Shown one piece after another: positions 15,606-24,640 of a stretch of 64,000 nt of DNA. The stretch spans positions 1,054,001 through 1,118,000 of the forward strand of contig NZ_JAIPME010000002.1 in NCBI RefSeq assembly GCF_019957155.1, given 5' to 3'. The notes beneath the pieces are model-generated. The model was not told the origin of the DNA, did not search any database, and saw only the letters and a program-made list of their open reading frames with translations. The stretch comes from Anaerococcus murdochii (GTDB taxonomy: Bacteria; Bacillota; Clostridia; Tissierellales; Peptoniphilaceae). Within the stretch, counting starts at the first letter, position 1; every line of letters begins with the position of its first letter. A program made the position numbers and the translations under genes.

Positions 15606-16000
15606 TATTTATTGGTCCTAAATTTTTTGCTGTCTTGTTTGGCTATATAATAAGCCTCGGAGATGGCATCTAGGATGGCTCTTTTGTCTTCTTCTGGGAT
15701 TTCGCCTCCTGCCATAAGACCGATGACTCCGTCTACTAATTCCTCTGCTTCTTTGCCTGCCTTAAAGCCGTATCTCTCACGGGTGGTTAGGACGAAGTCT
15801 TCCTCGTCTGTGACTAGGTAGTCGTGGCTGGTGTTTAGGGCATCGGCCAAGAGGTCGTAAGTCTTTCTGTACCTTGGTTTTGACAGACCTAGCTCATAGC
15901 GAGATATGGTTTTTAGGGATACATTAACCATTTCAGCTAATTCACCTTGGGTTAACTTTTTTTCTTCTCTTAGACTTTTTAATTTGCTTGCAAAACTCAT
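15605..16000 (-). CDS. XRE-family transcriptional regulator, partner of ImmA-like peptidase
   Basis: 131 residues. Helix-turn-helix at about 6-60 (REEKKLTQGELAEMVNVS, recognition helix LKTISRYELG), then a helical C-terminal part likely for dimerisation and cleavage. AGGAG precedes ATG. It is first in the minus operon XRE-immA-mnmM and divergent from dinB. Two copies of an AAGACA/TGTCTT-type palindrome lie between the two start points, so autoregulation together with control of dinB is likely. Confidence 0.87.
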   Translation of the reverse strand: MSFASKLKSLREEKKLTQGELAEMVNVSLKTISRYELGLSKPRYRKTYDLLADALNTSHDYLVTDEEDFVLTTRERYGFKAGKEAEELVDGVIGLMAGGEIPEEDKRAILDAISEAYYIAKQDSKKFRTNK

Positions 16001-16048
16001 AATACTCCTCTTTTTCTTTTTGAAATTTATCCTTTTTGAAAAATCTTG

Positions 16049-16077
16049 TTGACAAAAGACATTTAGTGTCTTATAAT
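16049..16077 (+). promoter_or_regulatory. dinB promoter with operator in the spacer
   Basis: TTGACA (16049-16054), 17-base spacer, TATAAT (16072-16077): full consensus. The spacer and box edge hold the palindrome AAGACA-tttag-TGTCTT (16056-16072), placed to block RNA polymerase. Confidence 0.8.
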
Positions 16078-16084
16078 TTACTTA

Positions 16085-16101
16085 CAGTCACTTATTGTCT
16101 T
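16085..16101. promoter_or_regulatory. Second, imperfect operator-like palindrome
   Basis: CAGTCA-cttat-TGTCTT, 29 bases (about three helical turns) from the first palindrome, just downstream of the -10 box of the divergent XRE promoter. The spacing would favour cooperative binding on one face of the DNA. Confidence 0.6.
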
Positions 16102-16102
16102 A

Positions 16103-16131
16103 ATTATACATTAAGAGTCCAGAATAATCAA
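16103..16131 (-). promoter_or_regulatory. Promoter of the XRE-immA-mnmM operon
   Basis: On the minus strand: TTGATT (16126-16131), 17-base spacer, TATAAT (16103-16108). The transcript would start next to the second operator. Confidence 0.65.
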
Positions 16132-16166
16132 GAGTTTTATTAAATATTCACAAGAAGGAGTCTACA

Positions 16167-17408
16167 ATGAAGAGAATCATCCTACATTCAGATATGAACG
16201 CCTGCTATGCATCTATAGAGGCCAAGCTCAATCCAGCCCTTAGGGGCAAGGCCATGGCTGTGGCGGGCAATCCCAAAAATAGGAATGGGATTATCCTTGC
16301 CAAAAGCCAGGAAGCCAAGGAGATGGGGGTCAAAACCGGTATGCCAATCTGGGAGGCACTCACCCATTGTAGGGACCTAATACTCGTGCCACCCCAATAT
16401 GACCAATACCTCAAACATTCAAAAATGGCCAAGAAAATCTACTACGATTACACCAACCAGGTCGAATCCTTTGGCCTTGATGAGTGTTTCCTAGATGTGT
16501 CTGGTTCTACCAGGCTTTTTGGGTCGGGAATGGACATAGCTAGGCAAATTTCTAGGCGTATGAAGGAAGAAGTTGGCCTTACAGTGTCTATTGGGGTTTC
16601 ATTTTGCAAGATTTTTGCCAAGCTTGGATCAGATATGAAAAAACCTGACGCCATCACAGTCATTGACCAGGATAATTGGAAGGAAAAAGTCTGGCCACAA
16701 AAGGTCGAGGCCATGGTGGGCATCGGCAGGGCCACCAAGGGTAAGCTAAACCGCATTGGAATTTACACCTTGGGCGATTTGGCTAAGACTCCTGTTAGCC
16801 TTTTAGAAAATCTCCTAGGTATTAATGGGGTCTATCTTTGGACCTATGCTAAGGGCGAGGACAGGCGCCCGGTTGTGGATATAAATCACAAGGACATCAT
16901 AAAAACTATTGGCAATTCTTCAACTTGTAGGAAGGACCTTTTAAATAATGGCGAGGTCAAAAACGTCATCCAGGAGTTGAGTTTTTCTGTATCAAGAAGG
17001 CTCAGGGAAGCTGGCCTTGAAGCTAATGGGGTTGAGGTTTTTGTGAGGGACTCTGAATTATTTTCCCAACACTTTGCAAGTGATCTTAAACTTGCCAGCC
17101 AATCTTCCATAACCCTGGCAGACGCTGGGTTTAAGCTATTTTGTCAAAAATATGACTGGCCTTTACCTGTGAGGGCTGTTGGGATCAGGGCCACCAAGCT
17201 AAGGCCATTGGGGTCTGGCAGCCAGCTTGATATTTTCACCGAATGTGACAAGTATTTCAAGGAAGAATCCTGCGATAAGGCCATCTACGAAATCAGGAAA
17301 AAATACGGCAAGAACGCCATTTCCTTTGCCGCCCTCAAAAGGGACATCAAACTGCCAAAAGAACTCAACGAAATTATTACCCTACCCAACAGGCACTACA
17401 ATTCCTGA
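16167..17408 (+). CDS. dinB: Y-family DNA polymerase (DinB/Pol IV type)
   Basis: 413 residues. HSDMNACYASIE near the N-terminus and FGLDECFLDVSG near residue 104 are the two catalytic acidic motifs of Y-family polymerases; helix-hairpin-helix and little-finger regions follow. It performs error-prone translesion synthesis. AGAAGGAG precedes ATG. The control region carries two palindromes likely bound by the divergent XRE regulator, so induction by DNA damage through the ImmA-like peptidase is the expected logic. No beta-clamp motif is obvious at the extreme C-terminus. Confidence 0.88.
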   Translation: MKRIILHSDMNACYASIEAKLNPALRGKAMAVAGNPKNRNGIILAKSQEAKEMGVKTGMPIWEALTHCRDLILVPPQYDQYLKHSKMAKKIYYDYTNQVESFGLDECFLDVSGSTRLFGSGMDIARQISRRMKEEVGLTVSIGVSFCKIFAKLGSDMKKPDAITVIDQDNWKEKVWPQKVEAMVGIGRATKGKLNRIGIYTLGDLAKTPVSLLENLLGINGVYLWTYAKGEDRRPVVDINHKDIIKTIGNSSTCRKDLLNNGEVKNVIQELSFSVSRRLREAGLEANGVEVFVRDSELFSQHFASDLKLASQSSITLADAGFKLFCQKYDWPLPVRAVGIRATKLRPLGSGSQLDIFTECDKYFKEESCDKAIYEIRKKYGKNAISFAALKRDIKLPKELNEIITLPNRHYNS

Positions 17409-17472
17409 TAAGCTTTGGCAGATTTTGGGTATAAAAATAAGTAGAAGAATGTTTAGAAATTAGGAGAAAAAA

Positions 17473-17877
17473 ATGACAGAAAAAATATTAAATTTATTGA
17501 CAGATTTTTTGAAAAATAACAAGATTGAGGGCCTAGACCTTGTAGAAATCGCCAAATCTTTGCCAGTTGATGAGATAATGGAAATGGTCACAGGCCGTGA
17601 TGAATATGTAGTAAAAAGAAGTGGAAATATTGAAAAATACAATGAAGATAAGATTTCTAGATCAATTAAAAACGCAGCCGACAGGGCAGGTATGCAAATA
17701 AACACATCTGATGTTTCAATTATCCTAAAAGATGTGGCAGATAGGCTATTTCATGGCGACGACAAGAGGATTACAAGAACTACAGAAGTGAGAGACATTA
17801 TCCTAGAAGCCTTGGAAAATGACGGATTTTCAAAGATTAGCCAGGCCTACGCTGACTACGCCAAAAATCAAAACTAA
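17473..17877 (+). CDS. ATP-cone domain protein
   Basis: 134 residues: a short helical N-terminal part (about 1-40), then an ATP-cone domain (about 46-132; key residues [16 protein letters not shown] and a C-terminal helix with YADYAKNQN). ATP-cones bind (d)ATP and regulate ribonucleotide reductases and NrdR. There is no zinc ribbon, so it is not NrdR. AGGAG precedes ATG. The last base overlaps the RlmH start region (TAATG), so the two are cotranslated. Role unknown; a nucleotide sensor is the reasonable guess. Confidence 0.72.
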   Translation: MTEKILNLLTDFLKNNKIEGLDLVEIAKSLPVDEIMEMVTGRDEYVVKRSGNIEKYNEDKISRSIKNAADRAGMQINTSDVSIILKDVADRLFHGDDKRITRTTEVRDIILEALENDGFSKISQAYADYAKNQN

Positions 17878-18359
17878 TGTTAATTAAAATAATCGGCGTA
17901 GGGAAAATCAAGGAAAGATTTTATAGGGAGGCTATCGCCGAGTACCAAAAAAGGATGACCGCCTACAACAAGGTTGAAATTGTGGAAGTGGCCGACGAAA
18001 AGGCCCCAGAAACCCTGTCAGAAAAGGAAATCGACCATGTAAAAACCGCCGAGGGCGAGAGAATTTTATCTAAAATCAAGGACGACGCCTTTGTCGTGAC
18101 CCTAGAAATAAATGGCAAGGCCCTGGACTCGATAAAATTTGCAAAATTAATCCAAGACGAAATGCTAGATGGCTTTGGCAGGGATATAGTTTTTGTCATA
18201 GGCGGATCAAATGGACTGGGAGCCAATGTCCTAAAAAGGTCCAATTATAGAATATCCTTCGGCAAAATGACCTATCCTCATCAATTAATGAGGGTTATCC
18301 TAATGGAACAAATATATAGGGCTTACAGGATAATAAATAAGGAGCCGTACCATAAGTAG
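17877..18359 (+). CDS. rlmH: 23S rRNA pseudouridine-1915 N3-methyltransferase RlmH
   Basis: 160 residues, full length for the SPOUT methyltransferase Rlm[10 protein letters not shown] at the N-terminus, the SAM-knot segment [11 protein letters not shown] near residue 105 and the C-terminal block ([21 protein letters not shown]) are diagnostic. It methylates pseudouridine 1915 of 23S rRNA on assembled 70S ribosomes. It is coupled to the ATP-cone gene by TAATG. A palindrome of the short repeat set follows 5 bases after the stop. Confidence 0.93.
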   Translation: MLIKIIGVGKIKERFYREAIAEYQKRMTAYNKVEIVEVADEKAPETLSEKEIDHVKTAEGERILSKIKDDAFVVTLEINGKALDSIKFAKLIQDEMLDGFGRDIVFVIGGSNGLGANVLKRSNYRISFGKMTYPHQLMRVILMEQIYRAYRIINKEPYHK

Positions 18360-18363
18360 GTTT

Positions 18364-18378
18364 CTTATCCTAGATAAG
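18364..18378. repeat. Short palindrome CTTATC-cta-GATAAG
   Basis: A member of the short palindrome set, 40 bases outside the left end of repeat copy 7. Confidence 0.65.
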
Positions 18379-18417
18379 TTATTATCTTTATCTTTATCTT
18401 TAAAGTGATTATTTTAT

Positions 18418-18780
18418 TTACAGTTGAATCTTCGTAATAAAGGGGACCCCAAGGGAACGTTTCGCACGTTCCCTCATTGGGTCCCCTTTAAAACCCCTTC
18501 CGTTACACCCTCCGGGCGACCCCTCTCGGGGGATAAGGAGTTTGCCTACGGCAAACTGTTGATAATGTGGTCTCCTTGTATTAGTGTTCGTATATCCACA
18601 TAGATTTCTAATCTTCAGGTTGCTAAAAATCGCAAACTCGGCTACGCCTCAAACAAGCGATTTTTGTAATGTAACCCTTGATTAGAAATCTTTGCCCGAC
18701 AAAAGGGAGAATTGGTCTCGGTGTTCTAGTTTATGTAATGCTCGTTTGGCTTTCGCCAAACATTGCTAGATGAGTTTTAC
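18418..18780 (+). repeat. Modular structured repeat, copy 7 (forward, solitary)
   Basis: Left end TTACAGTTGAATCTTCGTAA. Outer helix GGGGACCC/GGGTCCCC (18442-18449, 18479-18486), inner GGGAACGT/ACGTTCCC. An alternative closing helix AAGGGGA (18440-18446) with TCTCCTT (18571-18577) competes for the same bases. Then GTTTGCC/GGCAAAC, the stem GATTTCTAATC (18603-18613) with GATTAGAAATC (18680-18690) and inner AAAAATCGC/GCGATTTTT around AACTCGGCTACGCCTC, and the GTTTGGC/GCCAAAC hairpin. Confidence 0.8.
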
Positions 18781-19206
18781 TCTTTGAATAAGAGTATAAA
18801 AATAATTTCAAGAATATCTTAGAACTCACACCATCGTTTCTGAAGCGAGGGGAGGAGCTTCGGACTATTTCTCAGATTTTTAGAATTATCTTTATATAAC
18901 AAACTTTCTAACTACCCTGAAATCAACTTAAATTAACAGCCCCGTCTCGAATCCTACCGTAGGTAGGTGAGAGACCTCCATCGTTTTCTTCATCAAGGGT
19001 TCCGTCTATGCATTGTTATTATCCCAATTCTTTGTAATTCACTCAAAAATCCCGATGTAAGAGCGAACCCAATTCGGGGAAAACTATAGAGACCTCTCGT
19101 TGCTTTACTCCTCGAGGTGGGTGTATTTTTACTCGAACTATTCCTCAAAGTATTATCATAGAATATATACAATAAATAATATGATTCCCACAAAATCAAT
19201 TCAAAC
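18781..19206. other. Gene-free stretch with decayed repeat tails
   Basis: Alternates AT-rich DNA with GC-rich patches such as GAAGCGAGGGGAGGAGCTTC, CCTACCGTAGGTAGG (a palindrome) and CTCGTTGCTTTACTCCTCGAGG that resemble the tail modules of the large repeats. No credible gene on either strand. Confidence 0.5.
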
Positions 19207-19248
19207 AAAAACCAGCCAAGCTCGTAAAATTCGAGCCTAGCTGGTTTT
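19207..19248 (-). terminator. Terminator of the phosphofructokinase operon
   Basis: AAAACCAGC...GCTGGTTTT with an inner GCTCG/CGAGC stem, followed on the minus strand by T-rich sequence, 9 bases after the stop codon. Confidence 0.75.
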
Positions 19249-19256
19249 GGTTTTTC

Positions 19257-20483
19257 CTAAATTTCCCTAGTGAAATCTTCTATTTTCACAAATACTGGCA
19301 TGCCTTTTTCGTAGGTTTGGTCTACTTCGCCTTCGATTAGAGGTAGGGCGTAGGCTTGGATTTTTTCTTCTAGGGTTTTCTTGTCAACTAGCCATTCTTG
19401 CGGGATTTTCATTTCCCTGTTGGCTATCTCATCTGGGGCTACTTCTGTGTAATAAACTTCGTAGTCCTCGCCTTCTTTTCTCCTTAAAACTGGGACGAGA
19501 TTGGTTCTATCGGTTCCTATTTCAACTGCTTTGTAGCCTAGGTTGTAGGCTTCTTTCGAGTCAACTTCAGAAATAAGAGTGTTTGATCTTTGGACAATAT
19601 TTAATTCTACTGCCCTAGACTTGATGTCAAGTCTATCCCTAACTAAATCGGCAAGTCTTTGGCCAACTCCTGACACGATTGGGTGGTTGAAGCCGTCTTT
19701 GGTGTTGGTGAAAACTTCCTCAGATAAAATTCCACCTGTATCTCTAAAGCCTTCAGCAATTGCAACTAGGAGATTTTTCTCGGTTTTCAAGCCCTTTTTG
19801 ATGTCGTCTAAGAGTTCATCTATAGACATTTCGTCTTCTGGAATATATAGGAGATTGACCAAATCTTTTGGATAATCGTAATTAGCTATGAGGCTTGATG
19901 CGGCTAGCCAACCTGCGTGGCGGCCCATGATTTCAACAAAGGTCACACTTTCTAGGTCGTAAATATCCACATCACACCTTAAAGACCTCAAGGTTGAGGC
20001 GATATATTTGGCAGCTGAACCAAAACCTGGAGAATGGTCCATGCCTTCAAGGTCGTTGTCGATTGTCTTTGGACAGCCAATCACATTGATTCCCTCAATT
20101 TTTTTGTAATCTATGTAGGCATTTAATTTCTTGACTGTATCCATGGAATCATTGCCACCTATATAGACAAAAAGTCCGATGTCATATTTCTTAAGGACGG
20201 CAAAAATCTTCTCATAAACCGGACTATCTAGGTTATCGTCAAGCCTAAACCTGCAAGAACCAAGGATAGAGGCAGGTCTTGCCTTAAGTTTTTTGGTCAT
20301 ATTGTCTTTGGTAAAGACCTCAGCGTCCACAAGCCTGATATGCTCATTAATAATTCCTTCAATCCCGTTCATAGAAACAAAAATTTTCTCAAAATCATTA
20401 TCAATACCGCTGTCGATTACACCTGCCAAAGATGAGTTAATAACAGAGGTTGGTCCACCTGATTGGGCAACAATTAGATTCAT
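19257..20483 (-). CDS. 6-phosphofructokinase, pyrophosphate-dependent type
   Basis: 408 residues. The N-terminal GGPTSVINSS and GRHAGWLA are PFK family motifs. Two specificity positions are diagnostic: YIGGNDSMD has Asp where ATP-PFKs have Gly, and CPKTIDND has Lys where they have Gly (PGTIDND). Both point to PPi as phosphoryl donor (PPi-PFK), giving reversible glycolysis that saves ATP. Last gene of a minus operon with a HAD phosphatase (2-base gap) and a PTS IIA protein. PPi use is predicted from residues, not shown. Confidence 0.87.
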   Translation of the reverse strand: MNLIVAQSGGPTSVINSSLAGVIDSGIDNDFEKIFVSMNGIEGIINEHIRLVDAEVFTKDNMTKKLKARPASILGSCRFRLDDNLDSPVYEKIFAVLKKYDIGLFVYIGGNDSMDTVKKLNAYIDYKKIEGINVIGCPKTIDNDLEGMDHSPGFGSAAKYIASTLRSLRCDVDIYDLESVTFVEIMGRHAGWLAASSLIANYDYPKDLVNLLYIPEDEMSIDELLDDIKKGLKTEKNLLVAIAEGFRDTGGILSEEVFTNTKDGFNHPIVSGVGQRLADLVRDRLDIKSRAVELNIVQRSNTLISEVDSKEAYNLGYKAVEIGTDRTNLVPVLRRKEGEDYEVYYTEVAPDEIANREMKIPQEWLVDKKTLEEKIQAYALPLIEGEVDQTYEKGMPVFVKIEDFTREI

Positions 20484-20485
20484 TT

Positions 20486-21298
20486 CTACTCCTTATTCAA
20501 TACAAAATTTTCTAGGTAATAAGCAATTCCATCTTCATTATTCGATTTTGTAACATAGTCTGCGATATTTTTTATAGACTCAACCGCATTTCCCATAGCA
20601 ACACCTGTTCCAGCCACTTCAAACATGGATATATCGTTCATTTCATCGCCAAAAACTATGGTATCCTTGATGTCAATTCCAAAAATCTTGCAAGCTTCAA
20701 TAATTGATGCCCCTTTGGAAAGACCCTTAGGCATTACTTCATAATAAAACCTAGAAGACTTGACCTGCTCAGTCACATCGCCAAACTTCTTCAAAAGCTC
20801 CCTAGCAGGCTTGTCAATTTTTTTAGGGTCCTGGGCAAAAAGAAATTTATTTGGGGCAAAATCAAGCCTATCCCTAAGGTCGGGAATTTCTTTGATTTCC
20901 ATATCTATAATTTTTGACTCACGCTTAACATAAAAACCATCGGCCCTATCGGTAAGGATATATTTTCTATCAAAAATCATAAGTTCCAGGTCTAGATCCT
21001 TTGTAAATGCAAGGATTTCCATGGCTAGGTCATAATCCATCCTGTGGCTTGAGAGGACTTTCTTTTCCTTAAATTCATAGAGCTCCCCACCATTAAAGGA
21101 GGATAGGACACCGCCATATTTGTCAAAGGCAAGGGTCTTTGCCTGGTGCCTTAGCCCGGAAGTCGCCCTGCCCGAAACAATCATCACCTCATGACCAGCC
21201 TTGGTCGCAGCTATCAGAGCCTCTCGAGTCTTCGCCGTAATCTGGCCCTTGCTGTTAACCAGGGTTCCATCAACATCAACTGCAATTAATTTTTTCAT
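20486..21298 (-). CDS. Cof-type HAD-superfamily sugar phosphatase
   Basis: 270 residues. Motif I DVDGTLVNS at residues 8-16, motif II VSGRAT near 42, the late motif FGDEMNDISMF near 224 and GVAMGNAVESIK identify a Cof/YidA-type HAD hydrolase (class IIB cap), usually acting on phosphosugars or flavin precursors. It lies between PTS IIA and the phosphofructokinase in one operon, so a sugar-phosphate substrate fits, but it cannot be named. Confidence 0.85.
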   Translation of the reverse strand: MKKLIAVDVDGTLVNSKGQITAKTREALIAATKAGHEVMIVSGRATSGLRHQAKTLAFDKYGGVLSSFNGGELYEFKEKKVLSSHRMDYDLAMEILAFTKDLDLELMIFDRKYILTDRADGFYVKRESKIIDMEIKEIPDLRDRLDFAPNKFLFAQDPKKIDKPARELLKKFGDVTEQVKSSRFYYEVMPKGLSKGASIIEACKIFGIDIKDTIVFGDEMNDISMFEVAGTGVAMGNAVESIKNIADYVTKSNNEDGIAYYLENFVLNKE

Positions 21299-21347
21299 AC
21301 AACTCCTAACTTATTCTTTCTTTTCTATTCTTCTCTATATTTTCTAT

Positions 21348-21818
21348 TTATTTTGGCTCGCAAATCCTAAAAAATTCATCACCGTAATTAACAACACCCT
21401 TTTTGAGGATTTCAACCTTTTTGATCTCTGGGTTGGTTATAACAACAGGTGATTGGATATTTTTGCCAGCCTTTTTAATTTTTTCTAGGTCAAATTCAAG
21501 CAAAAGATCTCCGCTTTCGACCTTATCGCCCACTTTTTTGTAAGACTTAAAGCCATTCCCATCCATATCAACAGTATCAATGCCGATGTGGATTAGGACC
21601 TGGAAACCTGCTGGATTTTTAATAGCGATTCCATGCCTGCAATTGGCAATGATAGAAACTGTGCCATCACAAGGGGCATAAACCTTGGAACCAGTAGGGA
21701 TAATCAAAACCCCAGCCCCAACAATACCCTGGGAAAAAATAGGGTCTACACAGTCCGTAAGGTCCAAAACTTCACCATCCATGGGTGCAAAAAATAATTT
21801 TCCGTCAAAATCAACCAT
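21348..21818 (-). CDS. PTS glucose-type EIIA component
   Basis: 156 residues; a stand-alone IIA domain of the glucose family. FFAPMDGEVLDL at the N-terminus, the GVLIIPT strand and the phosphorylated His in VLIHIGIDTV (about residue 93) are present. It accepts phosphate from HPr and passes it to an EIIB elsewhere. No IIB/IIC genes lie nearby, so it serves a transporter encoded elsewhere or acts in regulation. AGAAAGAGGAT precedes ATG. First gene of the operon with HAD and PFK. Confidence 0.87.
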   Translation of the reverse strand: MVDFDGKLFFAPMDGEVLDLTDCVDPIFSQGIVGAGVLIIPTGSKVYAPCDGTVSIIANCRHGIAIKNPAGFQVLIHIGIDTVDMDGNGFKSYKKVGDKVESGDLLLEFDLEKIKKAGKNIQSPVVITNPEIKKVEILKKGVVNYGDEFFRICEPK

Positions 21819-22118
21819 AAAATCCTCTTTCTATAATAAAAAAATCTCTAAAAGGCAAGCCTTTAAAAATAATATGTAAAATTAACTCTCCTCTTTACTA
21901 TACCATTAAATGGCGAAATAGTTTTGTTTGAGATGAAATATTTTATTAAAAATTCCCCTTCCTTATGATGTCAAGTGGGATTACGTTTTCATTACTTTAC
22001 CATAGTTATCTGATAATTGACAACTGGGATAAAAAATGTATAGTTTTTTAAACTGCTTTAACGTGATGTAGAAATATAGTTAAGGATTTTATATTATTTT
22101 TTGATAAAGGGGAAGATG
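21819..22118. other. Divergent control region
   Basis: About 300 AT-rich bases between the minus PTS/PFK operon and the threonine operon. The only clear signal is a plus-strand promoter: TTGACA (22017-22022), 16-base spacer with extended TG, TATAGT (22039-22044). No riboswitch or T-box-like element is recognised in the 70-base leader. Confidence 0.6.
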
Positions 22119-23432
22119 ATGAAAGTTGCTAAATTTGGAGGAAGTTCACTGGCTGATGCCGGCCAGCTTCAAAAAGTTAAGGATATAATTCAAGCGGATA
22201 AGGACCGCAAATACATAGTTGTTTCTGCGCCAGGAAAGGGTGTCAATAACAACCACAAGGTCACCGACCTTCTTGCCATGTGCCACCAGCTAAGTGACCA
22301 CGACCTAAATTTCAATGAGGTTTACAAAATAATTGAGGATGTCTATAAAAATATAGCCGATGACCTTGGCCTTGCTATTGATATTGACTCTATTCTTGCC
22401 GATGTTAAGGAAGAGATTACAAATGGGGCCTCCTACGATTTTGTTATTAGTCGTGGTGAATTTATGAGTGCCCAGGTCCTTGCTTCCTTTATTGGGTATG
22501 ATTTTGTTGATGCCAAGGATTTGATTTTCTTTAATGAAGGTATCCTTAATTTAGAAAAATCTCAGGAAAATATAAAAAATATCCTATCAAAGCATGACAG
22601 GGCTGTCATCCCAGGTTTTTATGGCCAGGAAGATGGCGATGTTAAGACCTTTTCACGTGGAGGGTCTGATGTGACAGGCTCTGTTATTGCTTCTGCCATG
22701 GATGCCCAGATCTATGAAAATTTTACAGATGTGTCTGGATTTTTGGTCGCAGATCCAAGGATTGTCAAAAATCCTTGCCCAATTGAGACTATTACTTACA
22801 AGGAACTCAGGGAGCTTTCCTACATGGGGGCCAATGTCCTCCACGAAGAGGCGATTTTCCCTCTTAGGGACAAAAATATTCCGATTAATATCAAAAATAC
22901 TAATGCTCCAGCCAAGGCGGGCACCCTCATTGTTTCAAATTCTGACATCAAAAATAAGCGTATCCTAACAGGTATTACCGGTAAAAAAGACTTCACTTCT
23001 ATTACCCTGGAAAAGGTAAATATGAACAACGAAAAGGATTTTTTTAGGAAACTTACTACAGTTTTTGAGTCAAATGATATTTCGATTGAGCATATGCCTT
23101 CGGGCATTGATACGGTTTCTGTTCTCGTGGCAGATTCCTATATTACGCCAAAACTCAAAAAAGTTCTCGAGGAATTGCAGATATATCTTAATGTTGATAG
23201 CATTTCTTGGGAGAGGGACATTTCCCTAATAGCTGTTGTTGGTCGTGGCATGAAAAAGGAAAAGGGTGTGTCTTCTAGGACCTTTACCGCCCTTGCCAAG
23301 GAAGGCGTCAATGTCAAGATGATAAGCCAGGGATCAAGCGAGATTAACATCATCATAGGTGTCGAAACCTGTGATTTTGAGAAGGCAATCCGTGCTATTT
23401 ATGACGAGTTTTATGGATCTAAGCAAGATTGA
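22119..23432 (+). CDS. Aspartate kinase
   Basis: About 437 residues. VAKFGGSSLAD at the N-terminus is the aspartokinase signature; a kinase domain to about residue 290 (FSRGGSDVTGS, FTDVSGFLVADP) and two ACT domains at the C-terminus (IISQGSSEINI) for feedback control. It phosphorylates aspartate, the first step to threonine, methionine and lysine. The start is uncertain: ATG 22119 has AAAGGGG at good spacing; ATG 22116 and TTG 22101 are alternatives. First gene of the operon with homoserine dehydrogenase and the ThrC-ThrB fusion, so feedback by threonine is expected. Confidence 0.9.
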   Translation: MKVAKFGGSSLADAGQLQKVKDIIQADKDRKYIVVSAPGKGVNNNHKVTDLLAMCHQLSDHDLNFNEVYKIIEDVYKNIADDLGLAIDIDSILADVKEEITNGASYDFVISRGEFMSAQVLASFIGYDFVDAKDLIFFNEGILNLEKSQENIKNILSKHDRAVIPGFYGQEDGDVKTFSRGGSDVTGSVIASAMDAQIYENFTDVSGFLVADPRIVKNPCPIETITYKELRELSYMGANVLHEEAIFPLRDKNIPINIKNTNAPAKAGTLIVSNSDIKNKRILTGITGKKDFTSITLEKVNMNNEKDFFRKLTTVFESNDISIEHMPSGIDTVSVLVADSYITPKLKKVLEELQIYLNVDSISWERDISLIAVVGRGMKKEKGVSSRTFTALAKEGVNVKMISQGSSEINIIIGVETCDFEKAIRAIYDEFYGSKQD

Positions 23433-23458
23433 GGCAAGATTATACCAGGAGATTTGAT

Positions 23459-24640
23459 TTGAAAATTGCGATTATGGGCTTCGGCACTGTTGGTACAGGG
23501 GTCGAGGAAATTTTATATAAAAAAAGAGAAATTTTACGAAAACATAAGCTGGATATAGAAATTGACAGGGTTTTAATTAAAAATATAGGCAAAAAAAGAA
23601 ATCCCTTTGAAAAAGCTTTGACTTTTACAGACGATTTTGATGAGATTTTAACTTCGGATGTGGACACAGTTATTGATGTGACAACAAGTCTAGAAGAAAC
23701 CTACCAGAGAATGGTCGCCCTAATGAAGGATGGGAAAAATGTTTTAACTGCAAATAAGGCTGTAGTTTCAAAATATTTTGAAGAATTAAATGACTTGGCC
23801 AGGGAAAATGAGGTTTACTTTTCCTACGAAGCTGCGGTTGGTGGGGCAATTCCCCTAATCCATCCCCTTATGGAAGAGGCACTTTTCAATAATATGGACA
23901 AGGTTTTTGGGATTTTGAATGGAACAAGCAACTATATTCTATCAAAAATGGAAATGGAGGGAGCTTCCTATGAAGATGTCCTAAAAAAGGCCCAAGACCT
24001 GGGCTTTGCAGAGCTTGATCCGACAGCAGATGTGGGCGGCTTTGACTCTATGAGAAAAATTAGGATTCTTTCTTCGATGATCTACAATGCAAAGATTAAT
24101 GAGGAAGAAATCCCAACTTTCGGTATTCAAAACATCAAAAAAGCTGATTTTGACTTTGCAAAAAACATAGGATATTCAATCAGAATGCTGGCCAAGTCAG
24201 AGCTAAAAGATGGCAAGATAAATATATCTGTAATTCCTAGCTTTGTAAACGACGAATTTTTTGCCAAAACTTTCAACGAAACCAATGCTGTCAAGGTTTG
24301 GGGAGAAAATTTTGTCTCCTATGAACTTAAGGGGCCAGGGGCAGGCAGGCTTGAAACAGCAGAAGCAGTTGTTCGTGACCTTTTGAGAATCCTATCAAGA
24401 AGGGAAATTCCTGCTTTTTATGATGGAGAAAATCACTATGAGGTCGAAAATATTCTCGAAAATAAATTTTACATCAGGTGCGAGAAAGTAAGTCCAGCCT
24501 TGAAAGATTTGATTAAATTTGAAAAAGTATGTGGAAATGATCACTTCATTCTGACAAAAAAAGTCAGCCTAAGTTCTTTAAAACCAATACTTATAGACCT
24601 GGGAGACTTTTTCCTAGCAGAAATTGAGGAGGATATATGA
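23459..24640 (+). CDS. hom: Homoserine dehydrogenase
   Basis: About 394 residues. NAD(P)-binding IMGFGTVGTGVEEIL at the very N-terminus, catalytic region with TANKAVVSKYFEEL, EAAVGGAIPLI, LNGTSNYILSKM and FAELDPTADVGG. It reduces aspartate semialdehyde to homoserine. The C-terminal ACT-like part is short. The start is taken as TTG 23459, because AGGAG lies 8 bases upstream and the protein family begins there; the frame is open 10 codons further upstream. The end overlaps the next gene as ATGA. Confidence 0.9.
   Translation: MKIAIMGFGTVGTGVEEILYKKREILRKHKLDIEIDRVLIKNIGKKRNPFEKALTFTDDFDEILTSDVDTVIDVTTSLEETYQRMVALMKDGKNVLTANKAVVSKYFEELNDLARENEVYFSYEAAVGGAIPLIHPLMEEALFNNMDKVFGILNGTSNYILSKMEMEGASYEDVLKKAQDLGFAELDPTADVGGFDSMRKIRILSSMIYNAKINEEEIPTFGIQNIKKADFDFAKNIGYSIRMLAKSELKDGKINISVIPSFVNDEFFAKTFNETNAVKVWGENFVSYELKGPGAGRLETAEAVVRDLLRILSRREIPAFYDGENHYEVENILENKFYIRCEKVSPALKDLIKFEKVCGNDHFILTKKVSLSSLKPILIDLGDFFLAEIEEDI

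Noticed and set aside
22045..22118. Leader attenuator or lysine riboswitch before aspartokinase
   Set aside because: The leader is only about 70 AT-rich bases with no leader peptide rich in Thr/Ile and no riboswitch core.
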